Of a stretch of DNA of 64,000 nt, positions 8,805 through 16,255 are shown piece by piece. How positions within the stretch are numbered: the first letter of the stretch is position 1; every line of letters begins with the position of its first letter. This stretch comes from JADGOV01 sp963814355 (GTDB lineage: Bacteria > Actinomycetota > Actinomycetes > JADGOV01): NCBI GenBank assembly GCA_963814355.1, contig CAWFCZ010000002.1:352008-416007 (forward strand), given 5' to 3'. The translations under genes and the position numbers were made by a program. The notes under the pieces are model-generated. The model saw only the letters and a program-made list of their open reading frames with translations. It was not told where the DNA came from and did no database searches.

Positions 8805-8858
8805 GTGATCCAGGCCCCGCCGGCCACACCAGGGTGTGGCCGGCGGGGCCTGGATCAC
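8805..8858. terminator. Perfect 26-bp inverted repeat, likely bidirectional terminator
   Basis: Arm 8805-8830 is exactly complementary to 8833-8858, with only AG between them, so the hairpin would have a stem of about 25 bp and a four-base loop. It lies between the convergent ends of mftF (8762) and the thioredoxin/TPR gene (8913). No U-tract follows, which is common for actinobacterial hairpin terminators. Confidence 0.75.
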
Positions 8859-8912
8859 TGCCGGCACGATGCGGGCCTGATCCTGCCCAGTCGGGTCCGA
8901 CGGACGGCTCAG

Positions 8913-9833
8913 TCAGAACAGGGCGCTGGACAGCGCCCGGCGACCGGCGCTGAGCCGGGGGTCGTCGGCGTCCAACACCTCGAACAGTTCCAGCAGGTGA
9001 GACCGGACCCGGTCCCGCTCCGCACCCGAGGTGGACCGGATGAGGTCGGTCAACCTGAGTACCGCCTCCTCGACGTGGCCACCCAGCATGTCCAGGTCGG
9101 CCACAGCCAGGGCGGCGTCGAGGTCGTCTGGGGCGTGCGTGACGCGGCCGCGTACCGCGCGCTCGTCGTGCCCCTGCCCCCGGCGCAGCAGGTTGGTCCG
9201 GGCCAGCAGCAACCCCGCCTCGGAGTCCGCCGGGTTTCGTTCCAACACTCCCCGGTAGGCGGCCGCGGCCGCCTCCAGGTCGCCGCGGCCGATCGCCTCG
9301 TCGGCCTCGTCATACCCCCGATCGGCGGGAGGCGTTGCGGGCACCGGCTCCGGGGCACCCGGCTCCGCGCTGCCCGGTGGCCCCGGCGGCTGCTCGGCGG
9401 CCGCCGCGAGAACCTCGGCCAGCCAGGCCTTGACCTGCGCCTCCGGGAGCGCGCCCATGAAACCGTGCACCGGCTGGCCGCCTAAGAAGGCCAGCACTGT
9501 CGGGATGCTCTGCACCCGGGCGGCCGCCGCGATGCGCTGGTTGGCATCCACATCGATCTTGGCGAGGATCCAGGAGCCGGCGGCCTCGGACGCCAACCGC
9601 TCGAGCACCGGGGAGAGCGCTCGGCACGGCCCGCACCAGGTGGCCCAGAAGTCGACGACCACCGGCACCTGCCGGGACCGCTCCATCACCTCGGCGGCGA
9701 ACGTCGCCTCGGTGACGTCGATGACCGCGGAACTCGCCGCGCCGGCGCCGGAAGCCGCCGGCGTCGGCGGCGGCGGCGGCCGTAGCGTCGACAGGTCGAC
9801 GGCGCCGGGTAACCGGATGTCTGTGGGGCGCAT
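8913..9833 (-). CDS. Thioredoxin-domain/TPR protein (YbbN/CnoX type)
   Basis: A 306-residue protein with a Pro/Ala-rich N-terminal tail (residues 15-35), a thioredoxin fold with WCGPC (C67, C70), then a linker and tetratricopeptide-like helices from about residue 165 (EADEAIGRGDLEAAAAAY). YbbN/CnoX proteins act as redox-regulated holdases that work with chaperones. I chose the third of three closely spaced in-frame starts (bases 9854 TTG, 9839 ATG, 9833 ATG) because a GGAG lies 8 bases upstream of it. In M. tuberculosis the corresponding gene (Rv1324) also lies next to thiolase and epimerase genes, which matches this neighbourhood. Confidence 0.85.
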   Translation of the reverse strand: MRPTDIRLPGAVDLSTLRPPPPPTPAASGAGAASSAVIDVTEATFAAEVMERSRQVPVVVDFWATWCGPCRALSPVLERLASEAAGSWILAKIDVDANQRIAAAARVQSIPTVLAFLGGQPVHGFMGALPEAQVKAWLAEVLAAAAEQPPGPPGSAEPGAPEPVPATPPADRGYDEADEAIGRGDLEAAAAAYRGVLERNPADSEAGLLLARTNLLRRGQGHDERAVRGRVTHAPDDLDAALAVADLDMLGGHVEEAVLRLTDLIRSTSGAERDRVRSHLLELFEVLDADDPRLSAGRRALSSALF

Positions 9834-9920
9834 GCTCATGGCTCCATTGAACAATGCTCGGTGCCAACCCGGCGGCGCCGCCTGCCCGACGCGACGCCGG
9901 GCGCGGCTGCGGTGGGCCGG

Positions 9921-11642
9921 TTAGAACGTGGCGGGTTCGGCGTACGCGCCCCACTGCGCCCGGAGCACGGTACAGATCTCACCGAGCGTGGCTTCGGCGC
10001 GGGCCGCGTTGAGCATGGCCGGGATGATGTTCTCCGAGGTCCGGGCCACCTCGACCAGCCGCCGCAAGGTGTCCTCCACCCGCCGCGGGTCACGGCGCTC
10101 CCGACGGGCCTGCAACGCCCGCCGCTGCTCAGTCTCCACCTCGGAGGACACCCGCAGGATCTCCAGTGGCTCCTCCAGCGTGGCCGTGTGGCAGTTCACC
10201 CCGACCATCCGCTTGGTCCCCTTCTCCAGGGCGAGTTGGTAGGCAAACGCCGCCTCGGCGATCTCTGAGGTGAACCAGCCGTCCTCGATTCCGCGCAGCA
10301 CTCCGGCCGTGATCGTCCCGTCGTCCGCCATTCCGCGAATCTTGGCGAAGATCTCCTCCGCCTCGGCCTCCAGACGATCGGTGAGCGCCTCGACGTACCA
10401 GGAGCCGCCGAGCGGGTCGGCGACATTCACGACGCCGGTCTCTTCCATCAATACCTGCTGGGTGCGCAGCGCGATCTCGGCCGCCTTCGGCGACGGCAGC
10501 GCCAGCACCTCGTCGAGGGCATTGGTGTGCAGCGAGTTGGTGCCGCCGAGGGCCGCGGCCAGCGCCTCCACCGTGGTCCGTACGATGTTCAGCTCCGGCT
10601 GCTGGGCGGTGAGCGAGACCCCGGCGGTCTGGGTGTGGAAGCGCAGCCACAGCGCCCGCTCGGATCGCGCGCCGTAGACCTCGCGCATCCATCGGGCCCA
10701 GATCCGCCGGGCGGCCCGGAACTTCGCGATCTCCTCGAAGAAGTCGATGTGGGCGTCGAAGAAAAAGGAGAGTCCAGGTCCGAAGGACTCCAGGTCCAGA
10801 CCCCGGGACAGGCCCAGCTCCACGTAGGCGAAGCCGTCGGCCAGGGTGTACGCCAGCTCCTGGGCGGCGGTCGAGCCGGCCTCCCTGATGTGGTACCCGG
10901 AGACCGAGATCGGCTTGTAGCGCGGGACCTCCGCGTTGCAGTACACCATCAGGTCGCCGATCAGGCGCAGGTGTGGGGCAGGTGGGAACAGCCACTCCTT
11001 CTGGGCGATGTACTCCTTGAAGATGTCGGTCTGCAGGGTGCCGTCCAGGGCGGCGAGGTCCACTCCGGCCCGTTCGGCAGCCACCAGGTACATGCAGAAG
11101 ACCGGTACCGCCGGGCCGCTGATGGTCATCGAGGTCGTCACGTCGTCCAGGGCGATGCCGTCGAAGAGGTGCTCCATGTCGACGGCCGAGTCGACCGCCA
11201 CCCCGCAGTGCCCGACTTCGCCGAGCGCTTGCGGGTCGTCGGAATCGCGCCCCATCAGCGTCGGCATGTCGAAGGCGACCGACAGTCCGTGCCCGCCGGT
11301 GGCCAGGATGTGCCGGTAGCGCTCGTTGGTCTGATGGGCGTTGCCGAAGCCGGCGAACTGGCGGATGGTCCACGGCTTCCCGCGGTATCCCGTGGCGTAC
11401 AGCCCCCGGGTGTACGGGTACTCCCCCGGCCAGCCGATCCGGGAGAAACCGGGGACAGCAGCACCGGGAGGCGGCCCGTACACCGGCTCGGTGGGTGCCC
11501 CCGACACGGTGGTGTAGTCCGCGTCGCGGACACCGCCGGCGGCCACCGCCGCGTCGTAGCGCTGCTGCCAGCGGAGCGCCCCGCCGGGGATCGCGCCGGT
11601 GGTGTCCGCGGCGTAGCCGTCCGGCTCCGTGGTCGATCGCAC
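9921..11642 (-). CDS. Acyl-CoA mutase large subunit (methylmalonyl-/isobutyryl-CoA mutase family)
   Basis: A 573-residue B12-dependent mutase catalytic subunit: the substrate-binding barrel only, with no cobalamin-binding domain (no DxHxxG). Family motifs include YPYTRGLYATGYRGKPWTIR, RQFAGFGNA, the FPPAPHLRLIGD segment, SGYHIREAGST and NSLHTNALDE. Length and overall look resemble the Streptomyces IcmA-type large subunit, which pairs with a separate small B12-binding subunit; none is encoded in the window. Substrate (methylmalonyl-CoA, isobutyryl-CoA or other) cannot be fixed by eye. The GTG start has a GGGAG five bases upstream. MeaB, PduO-type adenosyltransferase and Ecm are all encoded within 25 kb. 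Confidence 0.85.
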   Translation of the reverse strand: MRSTTEPDGYAADTTGAIPGGALRWQQRYDAAVAAGGVRDADYTTVSGAPTEPVYGPPPGAAVPGFSRIGWPGEYPYTRGLYATGYRGKPWTIRQFAGFGNAHQTNERYRHILATGGHGLSVAFDMPTLMGRDSDDPQALGEVGHCGVAVDSAVDMEHLFDGIALDDVTTSMTISGPAVPVFCMYLVAAERAGVDLAALDGTLQTDIFKEYIAQKEWLFPPAPHLRLIGDLMVYCNAEVPRYKPISVSGYHIREAGSTAAQELAYTLADGFAYVELGLSRGLDLESFGPGLSFFFDAHIDFFEEIAKFRAARRIWARWMREVYGARSERALWLRFHTQTAGVSLTAQQPELNIVRTTVEALAAALGGTNSLHTNALDEVLALPSPKAAEIALRTQQVLMEETGVVNVADPLGGSWYVEALTDRLEAEAEEIFAKIRGMADDGTITAGVLRGIEDGWFTSEIAEAAFAYQLALEKGTKRMVGVNCHTATLEEPLEILRVSSEVETEQRRALQARRERRDPRRVEDTLRRLVEVARTSENIIPAMLNAARAEATLGEICTVLRAQWGAYAEPATF

Positions 11643-11736
11643 AGCGACTCCCTGCCTCGGCCGACGCCCTTGTCGTCCGTCGCTCGTCCTCCGTTGCTGT
11701 CGAGATTAGGGCTATCCGCGCGCCGTGGGGCCGCCC

Positions 11737-12318
11737 TCAGGGCTCAAAGCTGAGGTCCACCACCGGAAGGTTGGGGTCGGTCGGCTGATCTTCACGCCTG
11801 GTCGGGGCCGGATGCGGAGTCCGTTCGTTCGGCAGCGGCCCGCCTGCCGGGGCGCCGAAGAGCAGCGTGAACATGGTCTGGGACACCACCTCCGGCTGCG
11901 GAAGGTAGGCCACCCGGTGCAGCGCCTGCTCCTGCCCGGCCGACTCCATGACGAACGCGCCGTAGCCCAGCCGACGGCCCAGCCAGGACCGCTCGTAGGT
12001 CATGTCGGTGACTTTCAGCAGCGGCATCATGCCCACCCGCCTGGTCAGCAGCCCGCTGACCAGCAGCACCCGCTTGTCGGTGACCAGGAAACGTTCGTGG
12101 CGCCACTCGGCCACCCGCCAGCCGAACCAGCCGAGCACCGCGACCATGGCGATCCCCAACAGGCCGGCGAGCGGAGTGTCGCCGGTGTAGGCCCACAGCA
12201 GGAACAGGGGTGTCAGGACGGCCCCGGCGCGCAGCCCCGGGCCGAGCAGAACCGCCCAGTGCAGCACCACGTCGACCCGCGGGTGCTCACCGGGTAACAG
12301 GAAGCTTGAGTCGGCCAT
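11737..12318 (-). CDS. Membrane protein with bacterial PH domain (bPH2/YdbT type)
   Basis: A 193-residue protein with two hydrophobic helices (about residues 20-65) followed by a bacterial PH-like domain recognisable by ERFLVTDKRVLLVSGLLTRR and the MMPLLKVTDMTYERSWLGRR stretch. The C-terminal 45 residues are polar and proline-rich, probably cytoplasmic and disordered. Function is unknown; such proteins are common in actinobacteria. A 50-residue membrane protein follows downstream in the same orientation on the other side of a 15-base gap, upstream in transcription. Confidence 0.72.
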   Translation of the reverse strand: MADSSFLLPGEHPRVDVVLHWAVLLGPGLRAGAVLTPLFLLWAYTGDTPLAGLLGIAMVAVLGWFGWRVAEWRHERFLVTDKRVLLVSGLLTRRVGMMPLLKVTDMTYERSWLGRRLGYGAFVMESAGQEQALHRVAYLPQPEVVSQTMFTLLFGAPAGGPLPNERTPHPAPTRREDQPTDPNLPVVDLSFEP

Positions 12319-12333
12319 CTCCGGTAAGGGATC

Positions 12334-12489
12334 TCACGCGATGGAGTCGAAGAAGTTGAGCACCTGCCGACCGGCGTGGTTCAGCGCGGTCGCGGTGTTG
12401 CGGACCACCTCACCGGCCCGGGTGGGCTCCTTGAGGACGAAGTAGACCACGAATGCGACCACCAGCCAGAACACGATCTTCCTGAACAC
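12334..12489 (-). CDS. Small single-pass membrane protein
   Basis: A 51-residue protein: a transmembrane helix (IVFWLVVAFVVYFVL) followed by an amphipathic tail ending NFFDSIA. I took GTG 12489 as start because an AGGG lies nine bases upstream and the protein then begins directly at the helix (VFRKIVFW). A longer version starting at 12546 (70 residues) is possible but adds only an unconvincing Arg-rich leader. Similar 50-residue proteins recur in actinobacteria without known function. The gene sits 15 bases upstream of the PH-domain gene and is probably co-transcribed with it. Confidence 0.6.
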   Translation of the reverse strand: MFRKIVFWLVVAFVVYFVLKEPTRAGEVVRNTATALNHAGRQVLNFFDSIA

Positions 12490-12790
12490 GAAAGCTGACC
12501 CTGCCCTCCTCCCCGGTAGCTGATTGTGCCGGACGGTACCGGCCATTGTCGGGATTGACCCCGGCGCGTCATCGGCGGCCCGTACCCGGGCGGGGTCGGC
12601 GACGGAGCGTACCGCAGAGCGCCTCGCAACGGAACTTGGCGCACCGATGACACTAACGGGTCCAAGGTCACTTGTTTGGGATGTGACTAAGGCGACACAC
12701 TCACCTCGCGGGCCTGGTCAACGGCTCGCAGGCCCAGGCGGCGCCACAGTCCAGGAGTCGACTCGCGCCGCAACTCGCAGGGAGGCGAGC
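12490..12790 (+). promoter_or_regulatory. Divergent intergenic region with operator-like inverted repeat (12667-12687)
   Basis: These 300 bases separate the small membrane-protein gene (minus) from the acetate permease (plus). GTCAC at 12667-12671 is mirrored by GTGAC at 12683-12687 (11-base spacer), and TGTGA at 12682-12686 overlaps it. Part-palindromes of this kind resemble CRP/GlxR-type sites, but the spacing is not the canonical six bases, so this is only a candidate. A good GGAGG ribosome site lies five bases before the permease ATG. No gene is seen here. Confidence 0.3.
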
Positions 12791-13471
12791 ATGTCGACAA
12801 GCCAGAGGGAAGTCCGCATACCGGAGGCAGGAATGAGTACCGAGCAAGTGCCCAACCCGGCAAGCGCCGTGGTGCCCGATCCGACCGTGGCAGATCCCGG
12901 TCCGCTGGGGCTCGCCGCCTTCGCCGCCACGACCTTCATGCTGAGCGTGTTCAACGCCAAGCTGATGAAGCCTCCGACGCTGGAGGCGGTCGTGCTGCCG
13001 CTGACGCTGTTCTACGGCGGCATCGCCCAGATGCTGGCGGGCATGTGGGAGTTCAAGAAGGCGAACACCTTCGGGGCGCTGGCCTTCACCTCATACGGCG
13101 CGTTCTGGCTGACGTTCTGGTACCTGCTCACCACGGTGGCACCGAAGCTGCCGCCGGCCGACGCCCACAAGGCGATCGGGCTCTACCTGCTCACCTGGAC
13201 GATCTTCACCGCCTACATGTTCGTCGGCACCTGGCGGATCAACGGGGCGCTGGTGCTGGTCTTCGGAGTGCTGCTCGTCACCTTCGCCCTGCTCGCGTTG
13301 GGCGAATGGGGTGAGCACGCCAATGTGACCAAGCTGGGCGGATACTTCGGCCTCCTGACCGCGTTCCTGGCCTGGTACACCTCCTTCGCCGGCATGCTGA
13401 CGGCGACCTGGGGGCGGGTTGTTCTCCCGGTCGTGCCACTCGCGCCCGGCGCCCGCGCCGTCAACCGCTGA
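12791..13471 (+). CDS. Acetate uptake transporter (SatP/GPR1-FUN34-YaaH family)
   Basis: A 226-residue, six-helix membrane protein of the acetate/succinate permease family. After a 35-residue polar N-terminus comes the family motif region (DPGPLGLAAFAATTFMLSVFNA), then helices with LTLFYGGIAQMLAGMWEFKKANTFGA in two shorter recognisable pieces (FYGGIAQMLAGMWEF; NTFGALAFTSYGAFW). These proteins import acetate by H+ symport. The start is an ATG with GGAGG five bases upstream. Its place among the acetyl-CoA-assimilation genes (thiolase, mce, ccr, ecm) suggests that it feeds acetate into that pathway. Confidence 0.88.
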   Translation: MSTSQREVRIPEAGMSTEQVPNPASAVVPDPTVADPGPLGLAAFAATTFMLSVFNAKLMKPPTLEAVVLPLTLFYGGIAQMLAGMWEFKKANTFGALAFTSYGAFWLTFWYLLTTVAPKLPPADAHKAIGLYLLTWTIFTAYMFVGTWRINGALVLVFGVLLVTFALLALGEWGEHANVTKLGGYFGLLTAFLAWYTSFAGMLTATWGRVVLPVVPLAPGARAVNR

Positions 13472-13494
13472 GGCATCAGCACGAGCGGAACACC

Positions 13495-13509
13495 GGGGCC
13501 CGCGGCCCC
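13495..13509. terminator. Short GC hairpin between convergent genes
   Basis: GGGGCC (13495-13500), CGC loop, GGCCCC (13504-13509), located between the convergent ends of the acetate permease and meaB. The stem is only 6 bp and no U-tract follows, so the terminator reading rests on position. Confidence 0.35.
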
Positions 13510-13511
13510 AC

Positions 13512-14495
13512 CTAACCAGCGAGACCGGCCACCACGGCGTCAGCAGCGGCGTAGGGGTCGGTCTCGCCACGTATGACATCCCCGGCCAGCCGATCGACCG
13601 CCGTGCCGCCGCGCAGGTCACCCAAGCGCTCACGCAGCGCGGTCAGCGCGATGGCCTCGATCTCACCGGCGGCCCGGGCGCGGCGGCGGCGGGTCAGCTC
13701 ACCGGAGGCCGACAACCACCGGTGGTGGCGATCGAGCGCGTCGAGCAGGTCGTCGCCGCCCTCGCCGCGCGAGGCCACGGTGGACACGACCGGCGGCCGC
13801 CAGTCCGCCGGCCCCTGCTTGGGACCCAGGGACAGCATGTTGTTGATGTCTCGGGCGGTCTGCCGGGCGCCGGCCCGGTCGGCCTTGTTGATCACGAAGA
13901 TGTCGGCGATCTCCAGGATGCCCGCCTTCGCGGCCTGGATGGAGTCCCCCATGCCGGGAGCCAACAGCACCAGGGTGGTGTCGGCGGCGGCCGCGACCTC
14001 GACCTCGGCCTGCCCGACACCCACCGTCTCGACGAGGATCACGTCGCAGCCGGCCGCGTCGAGCACCCGCAGGGCCTGTGGCGTGGCCCAGGACAGCCCG
14101 CCGAGATGCCCCCGGGTGGCCATCGAGCGGATGTACACCTCGCCGTCGCAGGCGTGCTCGGCCATCCGCACCCGATCCCCGAGCAGCGCCCCGCCGGAGA
14201 ACGGCGAGGACGGGTCCACGGCCAGCACGCCGACCCGCTGGCCCCGCCGGCGGAAGGCGCCGACCAGCATCGACGTCGAGGTGGACTTACCCACCCCGGG
14301 CGATCCGGTCAGCCCGATGATCCACGCCTTGCCGGTACGGGGCGCGAGGGCGGCCATCACCTCCCGAAGCTGCGGCGCGGCGTCCTCGACGAGCGAGATC
14401 AACCGGGCCACGGCCCGCGGGTTACCGGCGGCAGCCCGTTCCACCAGATCCGCGACGTCGACGTCGCGGCGGCGGGCGGTGGTCGCGGCCGTCAC
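13512..14495 (-). CDS. meaB: MeaB, G-protein chaperone of B12-dependent mutases
   Basis: A 327-residue P-loop GTPase of the MeaB/ArgK family. Walker A is GSPGVGKS (residues 64-71); the switch and base-recognition motifs VDPSSPFSGGALLGDRVRM, ETVGVGQAEVEV and NKAD follow. MeaB gates cofactor loading and protects acyl-CoA mutases from inactivation. The start is GTG 14495, overlapping the stop of the upstream thiolase gene (GTGA), so the two are translationally coupled. Two possible clients, the 9.9-kb mutase and Ecm, are encoded in the window. Confidence 0.93.
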   Translation of the reverse strand: MTAATTARRRDVDVADLVERAAAGNPRAVARLISLVEDAAPQLREVMAALAPRTGKAWIIGLTGSPGVGKSTSTSMLVGAFRRRGQRVGVLAVDPSSPFSGGALLGDRVRMAEHACDGEVYIRSMATRGHLGGLSWATPQALRVLDAAGCDVILVETVGVGQAEVEVAAAADTTLVLLAPGMGDSIQAAKAGILEIADIFVINKADRAGARQTARDINNMLSLGPKQGPADWRPPVVSTVASRGEGGDDLLDALDRHHRWLSASGELTRRRRARAAGEIEAIALTALRERLGDLRGGTAVDRLAGDVIRGETDPYAAADAVVAGLAG

Positions 14496-15676
14496 GCCGG
14501 TACGCGAAGCAGCAGCGCATCGCCCTGGCCGCCCCCGCCGCACAGCGCCGCCGCCCCGAGACCGCCGCCGCGGCGGCGAAGTTCCAGCGCGAGGTGCAGC
14601 GCGATTCGGGCGCCGGACATCCCGATCGGGTGACCCAGCGCGATGGCCCCGCCGTTGACGTTGACCCGATCCGGATCGACCTCCAGCAGCCGGGTGGAGT
14701 GCACAGCGACCGAGGCGAACGCCTCGTTGATCTCTATCAGGTCCAGGTCGGCAACGGTGAGCGAGTCCCGGGCCAGCGCCTTGGCGATCGCGTTCGCCGG
14801 CTGGGCTTGCAGCGAGGCGTCCGGCCCGGCCACGACGCCGTGCGCACCGATCTCGGCGAGCACCGGTGCCCCGAGCTCGGTGGCCTTGGCGCGCGACATC
14901 ACCACCACCGCGCAGGCACCGTCGGAGATCTGCGAGGCCGAGCCGGCGGTGATGGTACCGTCCGGGGCAAAGGCCGGGCGCAGCGCGCCGAGCGAGGCGG
15001 CGGTGGTTCCGGGGCGGACACCTTCGTCCTCCCGCACCTCCAACGGGTCCCCGCGGCGGCTGGGTGTCGGAACGGGCACGATCTCCTCGTCGAAGCGGCC
15101 GTTCTCCATCGCGGCGGCCGCCAGCTCGTGCGAGCGGGCGGCGAAGGTGTCCTGGTCCTCCCGGCTGATCCCGAGCTGGGCGTTGTAGCGCTCGGTCGAC
15201 TCCCCCATCGCGACCTGGTCGATGGCGCAGAACAGGCCGTCGTGGGCCATCGAGTCCAGCAGCGTTCCGTTGCCGTACTTATACCCGGCCCGGGCGCCGG
15301 CCAGCAGGTGCGGGGCGTTGGTCATGGACTCCATACCACCGGCCACCACGATCTCGTACTCCCCGGCCGAGATCAGCTGATCGGCCAAGGCGATGGCGTC
15401 CAGTCCCGAGAGGCAGACCTTGTTGATCGTCAGGGCCGGCACGGTCATCGGAATGCCGCCCTTGACCGCTGCCTGGCGGGCCGTGATCTGACCGGCGCCG
15501 GCCTGCAGGACCTGCCCGAGGATCACGTAGTCCACCGCGTCACCGGTGATCCCGGCGCGGGCCAGCGCGGCGGAGATGACCACCCCGCCGAGGTCGACGG
15601 CCTGGCAGGCGGCCAGCGACCCGAGCAGCTTGCCGATCGGCGTCCGCGCGCCAGAGACCAGGACAGAGCCAGCCAC
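14492..15676 (-). CDS. Acetyl-CoA C-acetyltransferase (thiolase)
   Basis: A 394-residue thiolase. The acylated cysteine is C88 in NKVCLSGLDA; the C-terminal catalytic signatures are INEAFASVAVHS, NVNGGAIALGHPIG and LCGGGGQGDALL. Length and motifs fit the biosynthetic acetoacetyl-CoA type, the first step of the ethylmalonyl-CoA route. I chose GTG 15676, with AGGAGG four bases upstream; an upstream ATG (15736) would run into the divergent mce gene. Corresponding genes: fadA4 of M. tuberculosis and the thiolase beside meaB in Streptomyces (from memory). Confidence 0.9.
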   Translation of the reverse strand: MAGSVLVSGARTPIGKLLGSLAACQAVDLGGVVISAALARAGITGDAVDYVILGQVLQAGAGQITARQAAVKGGIPMTVPALTINKVCLSGLDAIALADQLISAGEYEIVVAGGMESMTNAPHLLAGARAGYKYGNGTLLDSMAHDGLFCAIDQVAMGESTERYNAQLGISREDQDTFAARSHELAAAAMENGRFDEEIVPVPTPSRRGDPLEVREDEGVRPGTTAASLGALRPAFAPDGTITAGSASQISDGACAVVVMSRAKATELGAPVLAEIGAHGVVAGPDASLQAQPANAIAKALARDSLTVADLDLIEINEAFASVAVHSTRLLEVDPDRVNVNGGAIALGHPIGMSGARIALHLALELRRRGGGLGAAALCGGGGQGDALLLRVPA

Positions 15677-15734
15677 GAAGCCTCCTGTGGGACCGGGGTG
15701 CCGGGGGCGGAAAGCTGTTTGCCACGATACCGGC

Positions 15735-16217
15735 ATGCTTACTCGTATCGACCACGTGGGAATTGCCGTCCGCGACCTGGATGAGGCGATCGAGTTCTAC
15801 CAGCGGGTCTTCGGCTTCCGGTGCGTGCACACCGAACTCAATGCCGAGCAGGGGGTCCGGGAGGCGATGCTCGCCGTCGGCGAGTCCGGATCGTGCATCC
15901 AGTTGCTGGCCCCGCTGCGGGCGGACTCGCCGATCGGGAAGTTCCTGGCGCGCAACGGCGAGGGCATCCAGCAGATCGCCTACACCGTGGACGACATGGA
16001 CCTCGAGTCGGCGCGGCTGCGGGCCGAGGGGGTCCGCTTGCTCTACGACGTACCGAAAGCCGGTACCGCCGGTTCCCGGGTGAACTTCGTCCATCCCAAC
16101 GACGCCGCCGGGGTCCTCGTCGAGCTCGTCGAGCCGGCCCGAACCGCGGCCCGAGGTCACAGTCCCTCCCCCGGGAGGCCCGAGGACCCTGCCGAACAGG
16201 TGCCAAGCGGCGAGTAA
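15735..16217 (+). CDS. mce: Methylmalonyl-CoA epimerase
   Basis: A 160-residue glyoxalase/VOC-fold protein. Typical metal ligands appear in RIDHVGIAVRDLDEAIEFY (His), IQLLAPL (Gln), GIQQIAYTVDD and VLVELVEP (Glu). The enzyme interconverts the two methylmalonyl-CoA epimers; members of the family also act on ethylmalonyl-CoA. The gene is divergent from the thiolase with 58 bases between start codons, and ccr follows 38 bases downstream in the same direction. The last 25 residues are a Pro/Ser/Glu-rich tail not needed for the fold. Confidence 0.93.
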   Translation: MLTRIDHVGIAVRDLDEAIEFYQRVFGFRCVHTELNAEQGVREAMLAVGESGSCIQLLAPLRADSPIGKFLARNGEGIQQIAYTVDDMDLESARLRAEGVRLLYDVPKAGTAGSRVNFVHPNDAAGVLVELVEPARTAARGHSPSPGRPEDPAEQVPSGE

Positions 16218-16255
16218 CGTCGGAAGAGCTGAGGTCAAAGGCGGAGGCTGGAACA

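Noticed and set aside
12667..12687. A definite GlxR/CRP operator upstream of the acetate permease
   Set aside because: Half-sites are right but the spacer is 11 bases rather than 6; kept only as a weak candidate.
15676..15736. Thiolase start at ATG 15736
   Set aside because: It would overlap the divergent mce start and add 20 unrelated residues; GTG 15676 has AGGAGG and gives the family length.
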